A stretch of 7,823 bases of DNA. Source: AC-52 sp044870295 (lineage in GTDB: Bacteria; Actinomycetota; UBA4738). The stretch spans positions 1 through 7,823 of the forward strand of contig JBIOYQ010000136.1 of assembly GCA_044870295.1 (NCBI GenBank). The letters run 5' to 3'. Position numbers and translations under genes: made by a program. The notes under the pieces are model-generated. The model worked only from the letters and a program-made list of their open reading frames with translations. It made no database searches and was not told the origin of the DNA. This document shows, piece after piece, positions 1 to 6,717 of the stretch (positions are counted from its first letter, which is position 1; every line of letters starts with the position of its first letter).

Positions 1-730
1 TGCCCACCACCACGAGGCGGGCCGAAAGCGACTGCCAAATTTCGATGAGCCGGGCGAGTCCCTTCTCCGGTGACAGGCGCCCGAGGTAGACGAAGTACTC
101 CCCGGGACCGTCGCGACGCTGTGTTCCCCAGGCGAAGTTTGGTTTGACGGCGATCCGGTCGGCGGCTACTCCGGCGTCGATGTGTTTCTGGCGCACGTAC
201 CTACTGACCGCCAGGAAACGCCGTACCGCTTCGAAGGTGTGGAGGTTGCGGTGCAGCACCAGGGAGCAGGCCAGGACCCCGCTGGCGAGGGCGGAGTTCC
301 GGTAGCAACGATGGACGACACCCGGCCACGGCGCCCGACCGAGGCAGTCCTCGCAGGGCAGCCCGTTGCGGAGGAAATTGGAGGGGAGGCACATGAGACG
401 GTAGTTGTGCAGCGTCATGACCACCGCCGCCCCCTGGTCGGCGGCCGCTCTGAGCACGGCGGGGGAGAACGTCGGGAACAGGTTGTGGCAGTGCACGATC
501 TCCGCCCCTGTTTCCCGGATGAGCCGGCGGACCTCAGTGACCGCGGAGTGGGACCAGATGGCGTCGGCCGCCGCTTTGACTCGCCGGGCTCCCGCCACGG
601 CCGGGGTTGGATCCCAGAGGTGAACCTCGTGACCTCCCTCCCGAAGCAGCCGGGTCTCGTCCTCGGCCACCCGGTTCTCGCCGGAAGCCGGGCCGGACAG
701 ATATCGGGAGTGGAGGATCAAGACCCTCAT
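1..730 (-). CDS. GT4-family glycosyltransferase, C-terminus cut by window edge
   Basis: I translated this from the reverse strand; it is open from the ATG at 730-728 to the window edge, giving 243 visible residues and no stop. The N-terminal half looks like a GT-B, GT4-type glycosyltransferase: the start MRVLILHSRYLSGPASGENR with the pattern RLLREGGHEVHLW, then IVHCHNLFPTFSP (about 78-90), LHNYRLMC (107-114), a CxxC pair in GLPCEDCLGR (123-132), SRYVRQKHIDAG (176-187) and the inter-domain YLGRLSPEKG (215-224). The donor-binding C-terminal domain is mostly outside the window. Such enzymes move a sugar from a nucleotide-sugar donor to a growing lipid-linked glycan at the inner face of the membrane. 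Its start overlaps the stop of the upstream polymerase-like gene as ATGA (730-727). Only a poor ribosome site (GGA two bases before ATG) is seen, so translation is probably coupled. Donor and acceptor cannot be inferred. Confidence 0.9.
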   Translation of the reverse strand, partial: MRVLILHSRYLSGPASGENRVAEDETRLLREGGHEVHLWDPTPAVAGARRVKAAADAIWSHSAVTEVRRLIRETGAEIVHCHNLFPTFSPAVLRAAADQGAAVVMTLHNYRLMCLPSNFLRNGLPCEDCLGRAPWPGVVHRCYRNSALASGVLACSLVLHRNLHTFEAVRRFLAVSRYVRQKHIDAGVAADRIAVKPNFAWGTQRRDGPGEYFVYLGRLSPEKGLARLIEIWQSLSARLVVVG

Positions 731-2346
731 GGTCCGGCCGGCGGCACCGGGAGGGCTGGTCTGGATGGATGAGGCGGGGCGACACCTCCGGTCTTGACGC
801 CCGGCCGTCCCTCCCCCGCCGGCCCGGAGTCCACCGGGTGGCTGGGAAGGGATATGGCAATGACCAGGAACAAGAAGAAGTCGAACGAGAAGCTCTCGAG
901 GGCGTTGGCGGTAATGCTCCGGACGAGGAGCACGGCGAGGAGGGCCAGGGGAAGGATGGAGCCTCCGGTCTTACTCCCGGCCGCCCGACGGGCCCGGCTG
1001 AGTGTGATGAGGACCGAGGAGACCAGCAGACCGGCCCCGACGACCCCCGTGCCCACGAGGGCTTCCACCCACGTGGAGTGGATGGCGGACGTCTCCTTGC
1101 GTCCGTGGACGGCGAGGACCTCGAAGCGGGAAGCGGTGAGCAAGCCGCGGCCGATGATGGGTGACTCCTTCCAGACGGGAATGGCGTCATGCCACCAATC
1201 GAACCGGCTGGAGAGCCCCCTGGCTTCCTCGGTTGACTGACCCCGGAGGGCGTACGGCTCAGTTGTCTCGACGACGGAAGGCGCCCACACGATGATGGCC
1301 GTCACCACCAGGACGCCAGCCACCATCACGGCCCGCCGTCGCATTCCCAGCACGACGGCGACACCGACGATGAAGGCGACGTAGCCCGTCCGGTACTGGG
1401 CGAGAACGAGCGTGATTACTCCGATGAGGAACATTGGAAGCGCCAGGCGGTGGCGCCTCCCGGTCCGGCGCTGGGCCACGAGCCGGGCGAAGGACCACAC
1501 GGCCAGCATCATCCCTCGGGCCCCGACCGTGTTGGCCGCCATGGCGGGGAGGACTCCGACCAGCTGTACGGGGAGTGGGCTGGTGCGGGGCTTGATGAGG
1601 GCAGAGCCCGGCGAGATGGCGGCACCGATCCAGACCGATGCTACGAGCGCCACCAGGAACCAGTAGCACGCAGCCTCGATCCTCCCGGTGGCGTCCTGGC
1701 CGGCCACCCAGTAGGCGCCGGCCACCACTGCCAGCGCGGTGACGAGCTCCACACTCCGGTAGAGGGTCAGGAACGGACTCACCGAGAAGACGGCCCCGAT
1801 GATGGCGACGAGGACATAGAGCATGTAGATGCGGACCGGGAGCGATGTCAGCTCCGGACGCCGCCGGGCGCCAGGTAGCTTGGGGGACAGGAGAGCGGCT
1901 CCCGCCAGCATGGCGGCGAGCAGGACGCACAGGACCCGGAGCTGAGCGGCCGGGTCGAGGGGGTTGTAGGCGAGTTCGTCGGAGGTCCGCCGGCGCAGGA
2001 TGAGGGTGCTCAACAGGAGCAACACGACGGCAAGCTCGATGGAGGCGAATCCAGGCTTCAAGCGGTTTCCGAGCAGGATGCGCCCGACGATCGCGACCAC
2101 GACGATCACGGCCAGAGTCAGCAGTCCCTTCCGCAGCTCGCCGTCCGTGGCTGTCGCCCGTCCCGCCACCCACGAGAAGAGGACCAAGGCCGCCATCGCC
2201 ATGGCCGACCGGACCTGCTGGACCTGGAGGCGGCCACCCGTCAGGGCCCGACCCACGGACGTGATCGCCGCCGCCAGCATGATGAACAGGGACCGGATCT
2301 TGTATCGCCATTCCCCCAGATAGCCGGCCCCCATGTCCCCCATCAT
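727..2346 (-). CDS. Wzy/WaaL-like O-antigen polymerase or ligase family membrane protein
   Basis: The 539-residue protein is strongly hydrophobic, with roughly 12-14 likely membrane segments between residues 18 and 501. Its architecture fits the O-antigen ligase/polymerase superfamily (Wzy_C-like). FSVSPFLTLYRSVELVT (187-203) precedes a helix, QYRTGYVAFIVG lies at 317-328, and a long extracytoplasmic loop (about 357-425) carries RFDWWHDAIPVWKESPIIGRG in two blocks. The typical end-of-loop motif follows: HSTWVEALVGTGVVGAG (423-439), matching the family's H-x-x-x-x-E...G-x-x-G pattern. Such proteins polymerise or transfer undecaprenyl-linked oligosaccharides outside the membrane. The last 37 residues (503-539) form a Gly/Pro-rich cytoplasmic tail. 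The start is uncertain: ATG codons at 2346, 2343 and 2334 are all possible and none has an ideal ribosome site. The stop overlaps the next gene's start (ATGA). Polymerase versus ligase cannot be decided from sequence; the surrounding polysaccharide genes favour a polymerase. Confidence 0.85.
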   Translation of the reverse strand: MMGDMGAGYLGEWRYKIRSLFIMLAAAITSVGRALTGGRLQVQQVRSAMAMAALVLFSWVAGRATATDGELRKGLLTLAVIVVVAIVGRILLGNRLKPGFASIELAVVLLLLSTLILRRRTSDELAYNPLDPAAQLRVLCVLLAAMLAGAALLSPKLPGARRRPELTSLPVRIYMLYVLVAIIGAVFSVSPFLTLYRSVELVTALAVVAGAYWVAGQDATGRIEAACYWFLVALVASVWIGAAISPGSALIKPRTSPLPVQLVGVLPAMAANTVGARGMMLAVWSFARLVAQRRTGRRHRLALPMFLIGVITLVLAQYRTGYVAFIVGVAVVLGMRRRAVMVAGVLVVTAIIVWAPSVVETTEPYALRGQSTEEARGLSSRFDWWHDAIPVWKESPIIGRGLLTASRFEVLAVHGRKETSAIHSTWVEALVGTGVVGAGLLVSSVLITLSRARRAAGSKTGGSILPLALLAVLLVRSITANALESFSFDFFLFLVIAISLPSHPVDSGPAGEGRPGVKTGGVAPPHPSRPALPVPPAGP

Positions 2347-2399
2347 GCAAGTCCATCGGTCCGGCTGCCAGCCCTAACCTTGCTCGCCCGGCCATCGAG

Positions 2400-2423
2400 G
2401 TTCACAAAGACAGGCTGTTCACA
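2400..2423 (+). repeat. Direct repeat GTTCACA x2, candidate operator
   Basis: Two identical heptamers GTTCACA lie at 2400-2406 and 2417-2423, 17 bp apart start to start. They flank and overlap the candidate -35 element. A weaker third copy, GTTCAGG, is at 2448-2454. The heptamer resembles the GTTCACC core of actinobacterial PhoP/RegX3 boxes, but those repeat at 11 bp, so the spacing does not fit. A regulator binding site is an inference. Confidence 0.35.
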
Positions 2424-2435
2424 TGCTTCTACAAT
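2407..2435 (+). promoter_or_regulatory. Candidate sigma70-type promoter for beta-helix gene A
   Basis: AAGACA (2407-2412) and TACAAT (2430-2435) are separated by exactly 17 bp. The -10 hexamer matches 5 of 6 consensus positions and the -35 matches 4 of 6. Transcription would begin near 2442, leaving about 75 bases before the ATG at 2517. This is a visual match only; a chance match is possible, although TACAAT is rare in such G+C-rich DNA. Confidence 0.42.
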
Positions 2436-2501
2436 CGCGTCGGAGTCGTTCAGGGGTGGATCGCCTCCTGGCCGGAAACTCACCTAGAGGTGGTCTCGGC
2501 G

Positions 2502-2510
2502 AAAGGGGAG
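2502..2510 (+). promoter_or_regulatory. Ribosome binding site fixing the start of beta-helix gene A
   Basis: A purine-rich AAAGGGGAG lies six bases before the ATG at 2517. It supports ATG 2517 over the in-frame GTG at 2490, which would place this site inside the coding region and which has only a weak purine run of its own (AGAGG directly abutting the GTG). Confidence 0.65.
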
Positions 2511-2516
2511 GGGGCA

Positions 2517-4079
2517 ATGAAAGGGAACCCCGGGCATGCGTTCCTGCCTACCATTGCCGTTGTCGCCAGCGCCGCAGCGATGGTCTTTGGCCTCGCCTTC
2601 ATCCTTCTCCCCCGCCCCGACGTCCGTCCGGCCTCCTCGCCGTCGCTGGTCCAGCCTGCGGTTGCACCTCGCCCCGTAGCCGCTGCTGCCATCCGGCCTG
2701 AGCTCCTGCCGGCCAGGTCGACCGCAGATACGGTTCCGGCGGCAAACTACGGGCCGTTTGCCATCACCTGTTCTCCGAACTCGGTGCGGGTTCGGGACGA
2801 CCAGAACGTCCAGTCGGTCATCGACCAACATCCACCAGGTACTCCCTTCTGCTTCAGCGAAGGCGAATACCGTTTGCTCCAAGCTCTTCGACCATCGACG
2901 GGTGATGAATTCGTGTTCGAGGCCGGGGCCACGCTCAATGGCTCCCAACCGGTTCTCGGCTGGAGCTTCGATGGAACCAATTGGGTCGCAGGTGAACAAC
3001 GCCAGACGTTTCCCGCCTTGAATGCCCCCTGCGAGAACAATCCAGTCGCCTGCGAATACGAAGACCTGTTTATGGACGACAGGCCCCTGGTGAGGGTCCT
3101 GAGTCTCGCCGAGGTGGCGCCCGGAAGGTTCTTCTTCGACGAGGCTTCGGACAAGATCTATGTCCGGGACGATCCTGCTGGGCACGAGTTCGAGGCGACG
3201 GTCACGGGGATGGCGTTCGAGGCTAACGGGACTGCCGATGTCACGGTGCGTGGAGCGACAATTGAAAAGTTCTCATACCATGGAATCCAAGCGTCAACGC
3301 GCTGGCGGATCGAACACAATGAGATCCGATATTGTCATAGTCATGGGCTCCGAGTTGGAGCTGGATCAGCCGTCAGTGGCAACAATATCCATCACAATGG
3401 CAACATGGGAATCTTCGCCAATGGAGAAGATCTAATTTTCGATGGAAACCAGCTCGCGTACAACAATTATTTGAATTTCGGCAAGAAGACCGGATTTTGG
3501 CACGCAGGTGCCACCAAGGTCACCGGTGGTAAGGGCACCGTGGTGCGTCAGAACTGGAGCCATCACAACGTGGGAGATGGCTGGTGGCTCGACTACGACA
3601 ACATTGACAACCTCGTCGAAGGTAACCTCTTTGAGGACAATGTCCGCTGGGGTTTGTTCTACGAAATCAGTCAGAAAGGGGTGATACGAAAGAATGTGTT
3701 CAGGAACAATGCCATGGGTGGCCTGACGGTGAATACGTCCCGGAACGTGACGGTATCCGAGAACTCTTTTGATTCGAACGGAGGATTCACGATCGGTCTG
3801 ATCGATGCCAACAGGGGCTCTTCACCGACGTACGGGACCCTGCGGCTGGCGAACTTCTACGCTCATGATAACCACATCGGAATGAACACCGGAAGGGTCG
3901 GAGTCTTATCCGCGCTCGAACGAGCGTACTCGGCCAGAAATCGCTTTGAACGTAACCATTACTACGTGAGCGATACTGCCGCGACCTGGTGGAAGTGGGC
4001 CGGCAAAGATAGGACCTGGAGTGGTTGGAATGCTCTCAGCCACGATGACACGGGCTCGCTCGAGCGCTCGACCCGCTGA
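2517..4079 (+). CDS. Membrane-anchored right-handed parallel beta-helix protein A
   Basis: The 520-residue protein (from ATG 2517) has one hydrophobic segment at about 8-31 with K2 before it. No clear signal-peptidase site follows, so it is probably an N-in membrane anchor. An Ala/Pro-rich linker (about 32-75) leads to an N-terminal domain with cysteines at 85, 112, 172 and 179, probably two disulfides outside the cell. From about 235 to 470, repeated short strands with Asn ladders and G-[IL]-x turns (NNIHHNGNMGIF, NLFEDNVRWGLF, NVFRNNAMGGL) mark a right-handed parallel beta-helix of the pectate-lyase-like/NosD type. Conspicuous residues are WHAGATK (328-334), WWLDYDNIDN (356-365) and YEIS (382-385), which may form a groove active site. 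A Trp-rich C-terminal segment begins at N475. The fold occurs in polysaccharide lyases, hydrolases and C5-epimerases; the actual reaction is unknown. The middle of the gene has low G+C compared with its neighbours. It ends six bases from a convergent sulfotransferase. Confidence 0.82.
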   Translation: MKGNPGHAFLPTIAVVASAAAMVFGLAFILLPRPDVRPASSPSLVQPAVAPRPVAAAAIRPELLPARSTADTVPAANYGPFAITCSPNSVRVRDDQNVQSVIDQHPPGTPFCFSEGEYRLLQALRPSTGDEFVFEAGATLNGSQPVLGWSFDGTNWVAGEQRQTFPALNAPCENNPVACEYEDLFMDDRPLVRVLSLAEVAPGRFFFDEASDKIYVRDDPAGHEFEATVTGMAFEANGTADVTVRGATIEKFSYHGIQASTRWRIEHNEIRYCHSHGLRVGAGSAVSGNNIHHNGNMGIFANGEDLIFDGNQLAYNNYLNFGKKTGFWHAGATKVTGGKGTVVRQNWSHHNVGDGWWLDYDNIDNLVEGNLFEDNVRWGLFYEISQKGVIRKNVFRNNAMGGLTVNTSRNVTVSENSFDSNGGFTIGLIDANRGSSPTYGTLRLANFYAHDNHIGMNTGRVGVLSALERAYSARNRFERNHYYVSDTAATWWKWAGKDRTWSGWNALSHDDTGSLERSTR

Positions 4080-4085
4080 AGGAAG

Positions 4086-4997
4086 TCAGATGTAGCCGAG
4101 AGCAGCCGACACGTCGGCCGCGCCGGGGAGCGTTTGCTCGACCTCATCCTTCATCGAGATCCACTTGTCGGGTTGGGGACGAGTACGGGTCTGCACCACC
4201 GGGAGCCGGCGTTTGAAGCGGTCGAAGGGACGGGCGTCCAAGTGGGCCCAATCCGCCACCGCACTAAGTACCGTGGCTGGACACGCCACCAGATCCTCGT
4301 ACCGCACGCGGAGCGCATTCTGATCGAGTTCGCGGAGGCACGCCTCGTTGCACGCCCGCCACTGATGGATGCAGACCTCGACGAGGCTATGCCCTTCCAG
4401 GGAACGCCACCCGGGCTGGAGCATGAAGCTCCAACTGTCGTGCTCGTACCCACGGATACGGAAACCGGGTGGCAACGGATACGTCTTGTGGCGGTCCGGC
4501 ATAGACCATGCGCGCGCCAGGGACGCGACGTTGGTTCGGGGGTCCCGGACCAGGTGGAGGAAACGGGCCCCCGGGAACAGCGCCCGCATGAAAGGAACGC
4601 GGAGCGAGTTCTTCGGTGACTTCTCGACCAGGCGGATCCCCGGTCTCTTCCACCTCCGGCTGAGCAGCTCGATCATGCGCCCCGCAGGCATCCGTCCGCG
4701 ACCACGGATGGGCAAGCACCGACCAAGGGGTAACCGTTCGAGATTCCCTGCCGACCGATAGAACGCGAGACGGAGCCGCGCCGCCGTCTCCGCGTCGAGG
4801 TCGCTGTCATCGAGTGCATTGGAAGCGGCTCCCGTTTGTCGTGGATCGAATGGACCCTCGAGCAGGTCGTTGCTCTCCCGGTACCTGCTCCAGAGCACCG
4901 GATGCGCGGAGAGCAGCGAGAACAGCAGCGTCGATCCCGATCGTGGTGCGGCCACGATGATGATCGGATCCACGATCAATTCCTGCCCCTCTCCCAT
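4086..4997 (-). CDS. PAPS-dependent sulfotransferase family protein (first of two)
   Basis: Up to 303 residues. The 5'-phosphosulfate loop is IIIVAAPRSGSTLL (12-25). VEKSPKNSLRVPF (124-136) is at the position of the EK(T/S)P motif, with K126 a likely catalytic residue. The 3'-phosphate site is FLHLVRDPRTNVASLARAW (146-164), with R151 and S159. RYED (232-235) is another common family motif. These features fit a cytoplasmic sulfotransferase of the Sulfotransfer_1/3 type that moves sulfate from PAPS to a hydroxyl or amine; the acceptor here is probably a glycan, judged only from context. The start is uncertain. ATG 4997 has AAGG too close to it, whereas an in-frame GTG at 4973 (giving VDPIIIVAAP) has AGGA seven bases upstream and would begin just before the first strand. 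It is convergent with beta-helix gene A (6-bp gap) and divergent from beta-helix gene B. Confidence 0.87.
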   Translation of the reverse strand: MGEGQELIVDPIIIVAAPRSGSTLLFSLLSAHPVLWSRYRESNDLLEGPFDPRQTGAASNALDDSDLDAETAARLRLAFYRSAGNLERLPLGRCLPIRGRGRMPAGRMIELLSRRWKRPGIRLVEKSPKNSLRVPFMRALFPGARFLHLVRDPRTNVASLARAWSMPDRHKTYPLPPGFRIRGYEHDSWSFMLQPGWRSLEGHSLVEVCIHQWRACNEACLRELDQNALRVRYEDLVACPATVLSAVADWAHLDARPFDRFKRRLPVVQTRTRPQPDKWISMKDEVEQTLPGAADVSAALGYI

Positions 4998-5115
4998 GCC
5001 CTTGCCGATGGTAATCGGCCGTCAGTCCCGCTCTCCCCGATGCCGCGACGCCATCCCCACCATCGTTCGACCCGCCTGGCCAGCAGACCATCATCGGTAT
5101 TAACTGGGACCTTGC
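4998..5115. promoter_or_regulatory. Divergent intergenic region between sulfotransferase and beta-helix gene B
   Basis: This 118-bp stretch lies between two starts pointing away from each other, so it should hold promoters for both. I see no convincing -35/-10 pair on either strand. A perfect inverted repeat is at 5004-5019. GGGA at 5106-5109, six bases before ATG 5116, is an acceptable ribosome site for beta-helix gene B. Confidence 0.55.
5004..5019. repeat. Perfect inverted repeat GCCGAT-4-ATCGGC, candidate operator
   Basis: Two 6-bp arms, 5004-5009 and 5014-5019, are exact reverse complements around GGTA. The repeat lies 7 bp upstream of the ATG at 4997. It could bind a dimeric regulator, or form a small hairpin in the sulfotransferase leader. 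There is no T-run, so it does not look like a terminator. A chance palindrome of this size is possible. Confidence 0.3.
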
Positions 5116-6717
5116 ATGAGCCGGACACCGACAGAGAAGCCCACTTCCCAGCCGGACCATGGGCTGTCCCGGCTGGGCAGGTGGCCGACCCTGCTGGCGG
5201 TCCTCGCCGTGGCAAGCGGAGGAGTCGTTTTCGCCGCTGGCGTGATCTCGGGGGTGCCGGTGAGGAGCCGCGTCCCCGATCCTCCTGCGCCAAGCCGTAG
5301 CGCTCCTGACGATTCCTGTCACGGCGTGAGAGTCACTCCAGCCATGGCCCTGCAGGCCACCTTGGACGCTTCTCCCGAGGACACCACCTTCTGTCTGGCT
5401 TCGGGGGTGTACCACCTTGTCCAGCCGATCATCCCCAAGAAGGGCAGTGTCATCTGGGGAACGGCGGGAACGGTTCTGAATGGCTCCCACCCCGCGGCCG
5501 CCGCACGGCGTGCCGGCCCGCACTGGGTGATGACCGCCGGGATCAACGAGCTTGGGAAGACGGCCTGTCAACCCCAGTCTTCCGACAGCTGTGAACTTTG
5601 GCCGGCTGTCATCTACGACGACCGCCTCCTGGGGCGGGTCGCGTCACGGGAGGAGCTCGCGCCAGGCCGCTTCTTCTTCGAGTCGGCGGCGGACACCATC
5701 TATCTGGCCGACGATCCCACGGGTCACGCGGTAGGGGTGGCGGTCACTCCGGGGGCGATTGGCACGGGTGAAGGCGATGCTCGCCAGGACGACGTCACCC
5801 TCAGGAAACTGGTCGTCGAAAGGTTCGCCGGCGGCCCCCCGGGCGGACGGGCAGCGGCGATCTCGACCGGTTGGAACTGGCGGATCGAAGACAGCGAGAT
5901 TCGGTTCAACGGCGCCGCCGGGGTGGCTCTCGACACCGGAGGCGTCCTGCGGAACAACCGGGTCCACCACAACGGCTATTTCGGTCTCGTGGGCGGACCG
6001 CTCCGAGGATTGACGGTCGAGGACTGCGACATCAGCTTCAACAACATCTTCGGCATCGAAGGTGGTGGTGGCGGGGGCAGGGTCGTCCGGAGCTCAGACC
6101 TTGTCTTCCGGCGGAATCTTGTTCGTGACAACGTTGGCGGCGGCCTGCGGACCGACAATGCCAACGTCAATGTCACCTACGAGGCGAATACGTTGGAGCG
6201 CAACGCGGGGCCGGGGATATCCCACGACGGTAGCGGCGAAGCCGTCATCCGGAACAACGCCTTCCGGCAGAATGGCGCTGGCCTCGGCGAGGCATCGCTC
6301 TTCCGCATGGCCGACCTGCACCTGACCAACTCTGAGAACGTCGAGATCGTGGGCAACACCATCGATGCCGGCGTGCACGGAATCGGACTGCTCGACATCG
6401 CCTGGGACGCCGACAGCGGGGTGCAGGCAGTGCGCAACGTGTACGTCCATGACAACTCCGTCCGTATGCGCGATGGCGGGTTCACGGGGCTGGTGGGTAG
6501 CCGACGCCCGGCTTACACCACAGCCAACAACCGGTTCGAGCGCAACCGGTACTACGTCACCGATGTGAGCGTGATCTTCTTCATGTGGCAGGGCAGCTGC
6601 AGCTGGAGCGAGTGGCAGGCCAAGGGGCACGACGTCACCGGTGTGATCGAGATCTGGACGCCGGGTTTGTCACAACCCGACCTGCAGCCGCCCGGACCAC
6701 CACTCGGGAAGTCGTGA
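5116..6717 (+). CDS. Membrane-anchored right-handed parallel beta-helix protein B, paralogue of A
   Basis: The 533-residue protein starts at ATG 5116, with GGGA six bases before it. A 22-residue basic N-terminus (R3, K8, R19, R22) precedes a hydrophobic segment (about 24-47) and a Pro/Ser-rich linker, so it is probably anchored N-in with the rest outside. It matches helix A along its length. It has cysteines at 68, 93, 151 and 159 (A: 85, 112, 172, 179). The block LAPGRFFFESAADTIYLADD corresponds to VAPGRFFFDEASDKIYVRDD in A, and both contain WRIE followed by a one-residue-variable EIR. The Asn-rich beta-helix coils (about 220-460) and the final NRFERNRYYVTD segment (472 on) are also shared. 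Where A has WHAGATK, WWLD and YEIS, B has a run of six glycines (316-321), LRTD (344-347) and HDGS (370-373), so its activity may differ or be lost. The C-terminus adds a Pro-rich tail of about 20 residues. The stop overlaps the next gene's start. Function is unknown; epimerase, lyase or glycan-binding scaffold are options. Confidence 0.82.
   Translation: MSRTPTEKPTSQPDHGLSRLGRWPTLLAVLAVASGGVVFAAGVISGVPVRSRVPDPPAPSRSAPDDSCHGVRVTPAMALQATLDASPEDTTFCLASGVYHLVQPIIPKKGSVIWGTAGTVLNGSHPAAAARRAGPHWVMTAGINELGKTACQPQSSDSCELWPAVIYDDRLLGRVASREELAPGRFFFESAADTIYLADDPTGHAVGVAVTPGAIGTGEGDARQDDVTLRKLVVERFAGGPPGGRAAAISTGWNWRIEDSEIRFNGAAGVALDTGGVLRNNRVHHNGYFGLVGGPLRGLTVEDCDISFNNIFGIEGGGGGGRVVRSSDLVFRRNLVRDNVGGGLRTDNANVNVTYEANTLERNAGPGISHDGSGEAVIRNNAFRQNGAGLGEASLFRMADLHLTNSENVEIVGNTIDAGVHGIGLLDIAWDADSGVQAVRNVYVHDNSVRMRDGGFTGLVGSRRPAYTTANNRFERNRYYVTDVSVIFFMWQGSCSWSEWQAKGHDVTGVIEIWTPGLSQPDLQPPGPPLGKS

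Larger units (their letters stand above)
2347..2516. promoter_or_regulatory. Divergent control region between polymerase-like gene and beta-helix gene A
   Basis: This 170-bp non-coding stretch lies between two genes that start away from each other. It contains a candidate plus-strand promoter, a pair of GTTCACA direct repeats and a strong ribosome site, each listed separately. A short GGCTG-C-CAGCC inverted repeat sits at 2363-2373. I could not recognise a convincing minus-strand promoter for the polymerase-like gene. The region is locally less G+C rich than the flanking coding DNA around 2400-2440, as expected for a promoter. Confidence 0.7.

Noticed and set aside
1259..2395. Long minus-strand open frame overlapping the polymerase-like gene
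   Set aside because: Its translation is Arg/Gly/Pro-rich with no motif, while the other frame over the same bases gives a clean multi-helix membrane protein. It is a high-G+C shadow frame.
2484..3185. Minus-strand open frame opposite the start of beta-helix gene A
   Set aside because: It covers the promoter-proximal part of a well-supported gene on the other strand, has no recognisable domain, and would remove the divergent control region.
4105..4118. GCCGAC-AC-GTCGGC hairpin as a terminator for helix A
   Set aside because: The loop is very short and no T-run follows; it lies within the sulfotransferase coding region and is more likely incidental.
5098..5103. TATTAA as a -10 box for helix B
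   Set aside because: It would place the transcript start at about 5110, inside or after the ribosome site of a gene starting at 5116, and no -35 is visible.
4807..5571. Minus-strand open frame spanning the second divergent region
   Set aside because: It overlaps both the sulfotransferase N-terminus and the helix B N-terminus, which have clear motifs. Its own translation is low-complexity.
6061..6078. GGT/GGC/GGG repeat as a tandem repeat or mobile element scar
   Set aside because: It is only six glycine codons in frame with mixed third bases. It is reported as a protein feature of helix B rather than a DNA repeat.
6585..6713. Upstream extension of the second sulfotransferase
   Set aside because: The extension lies inside helix B, translates to an Arg/Thr-rich sequence unlike the family, and GTG 6714 has a ribosome site and the usual stop/start overlap.
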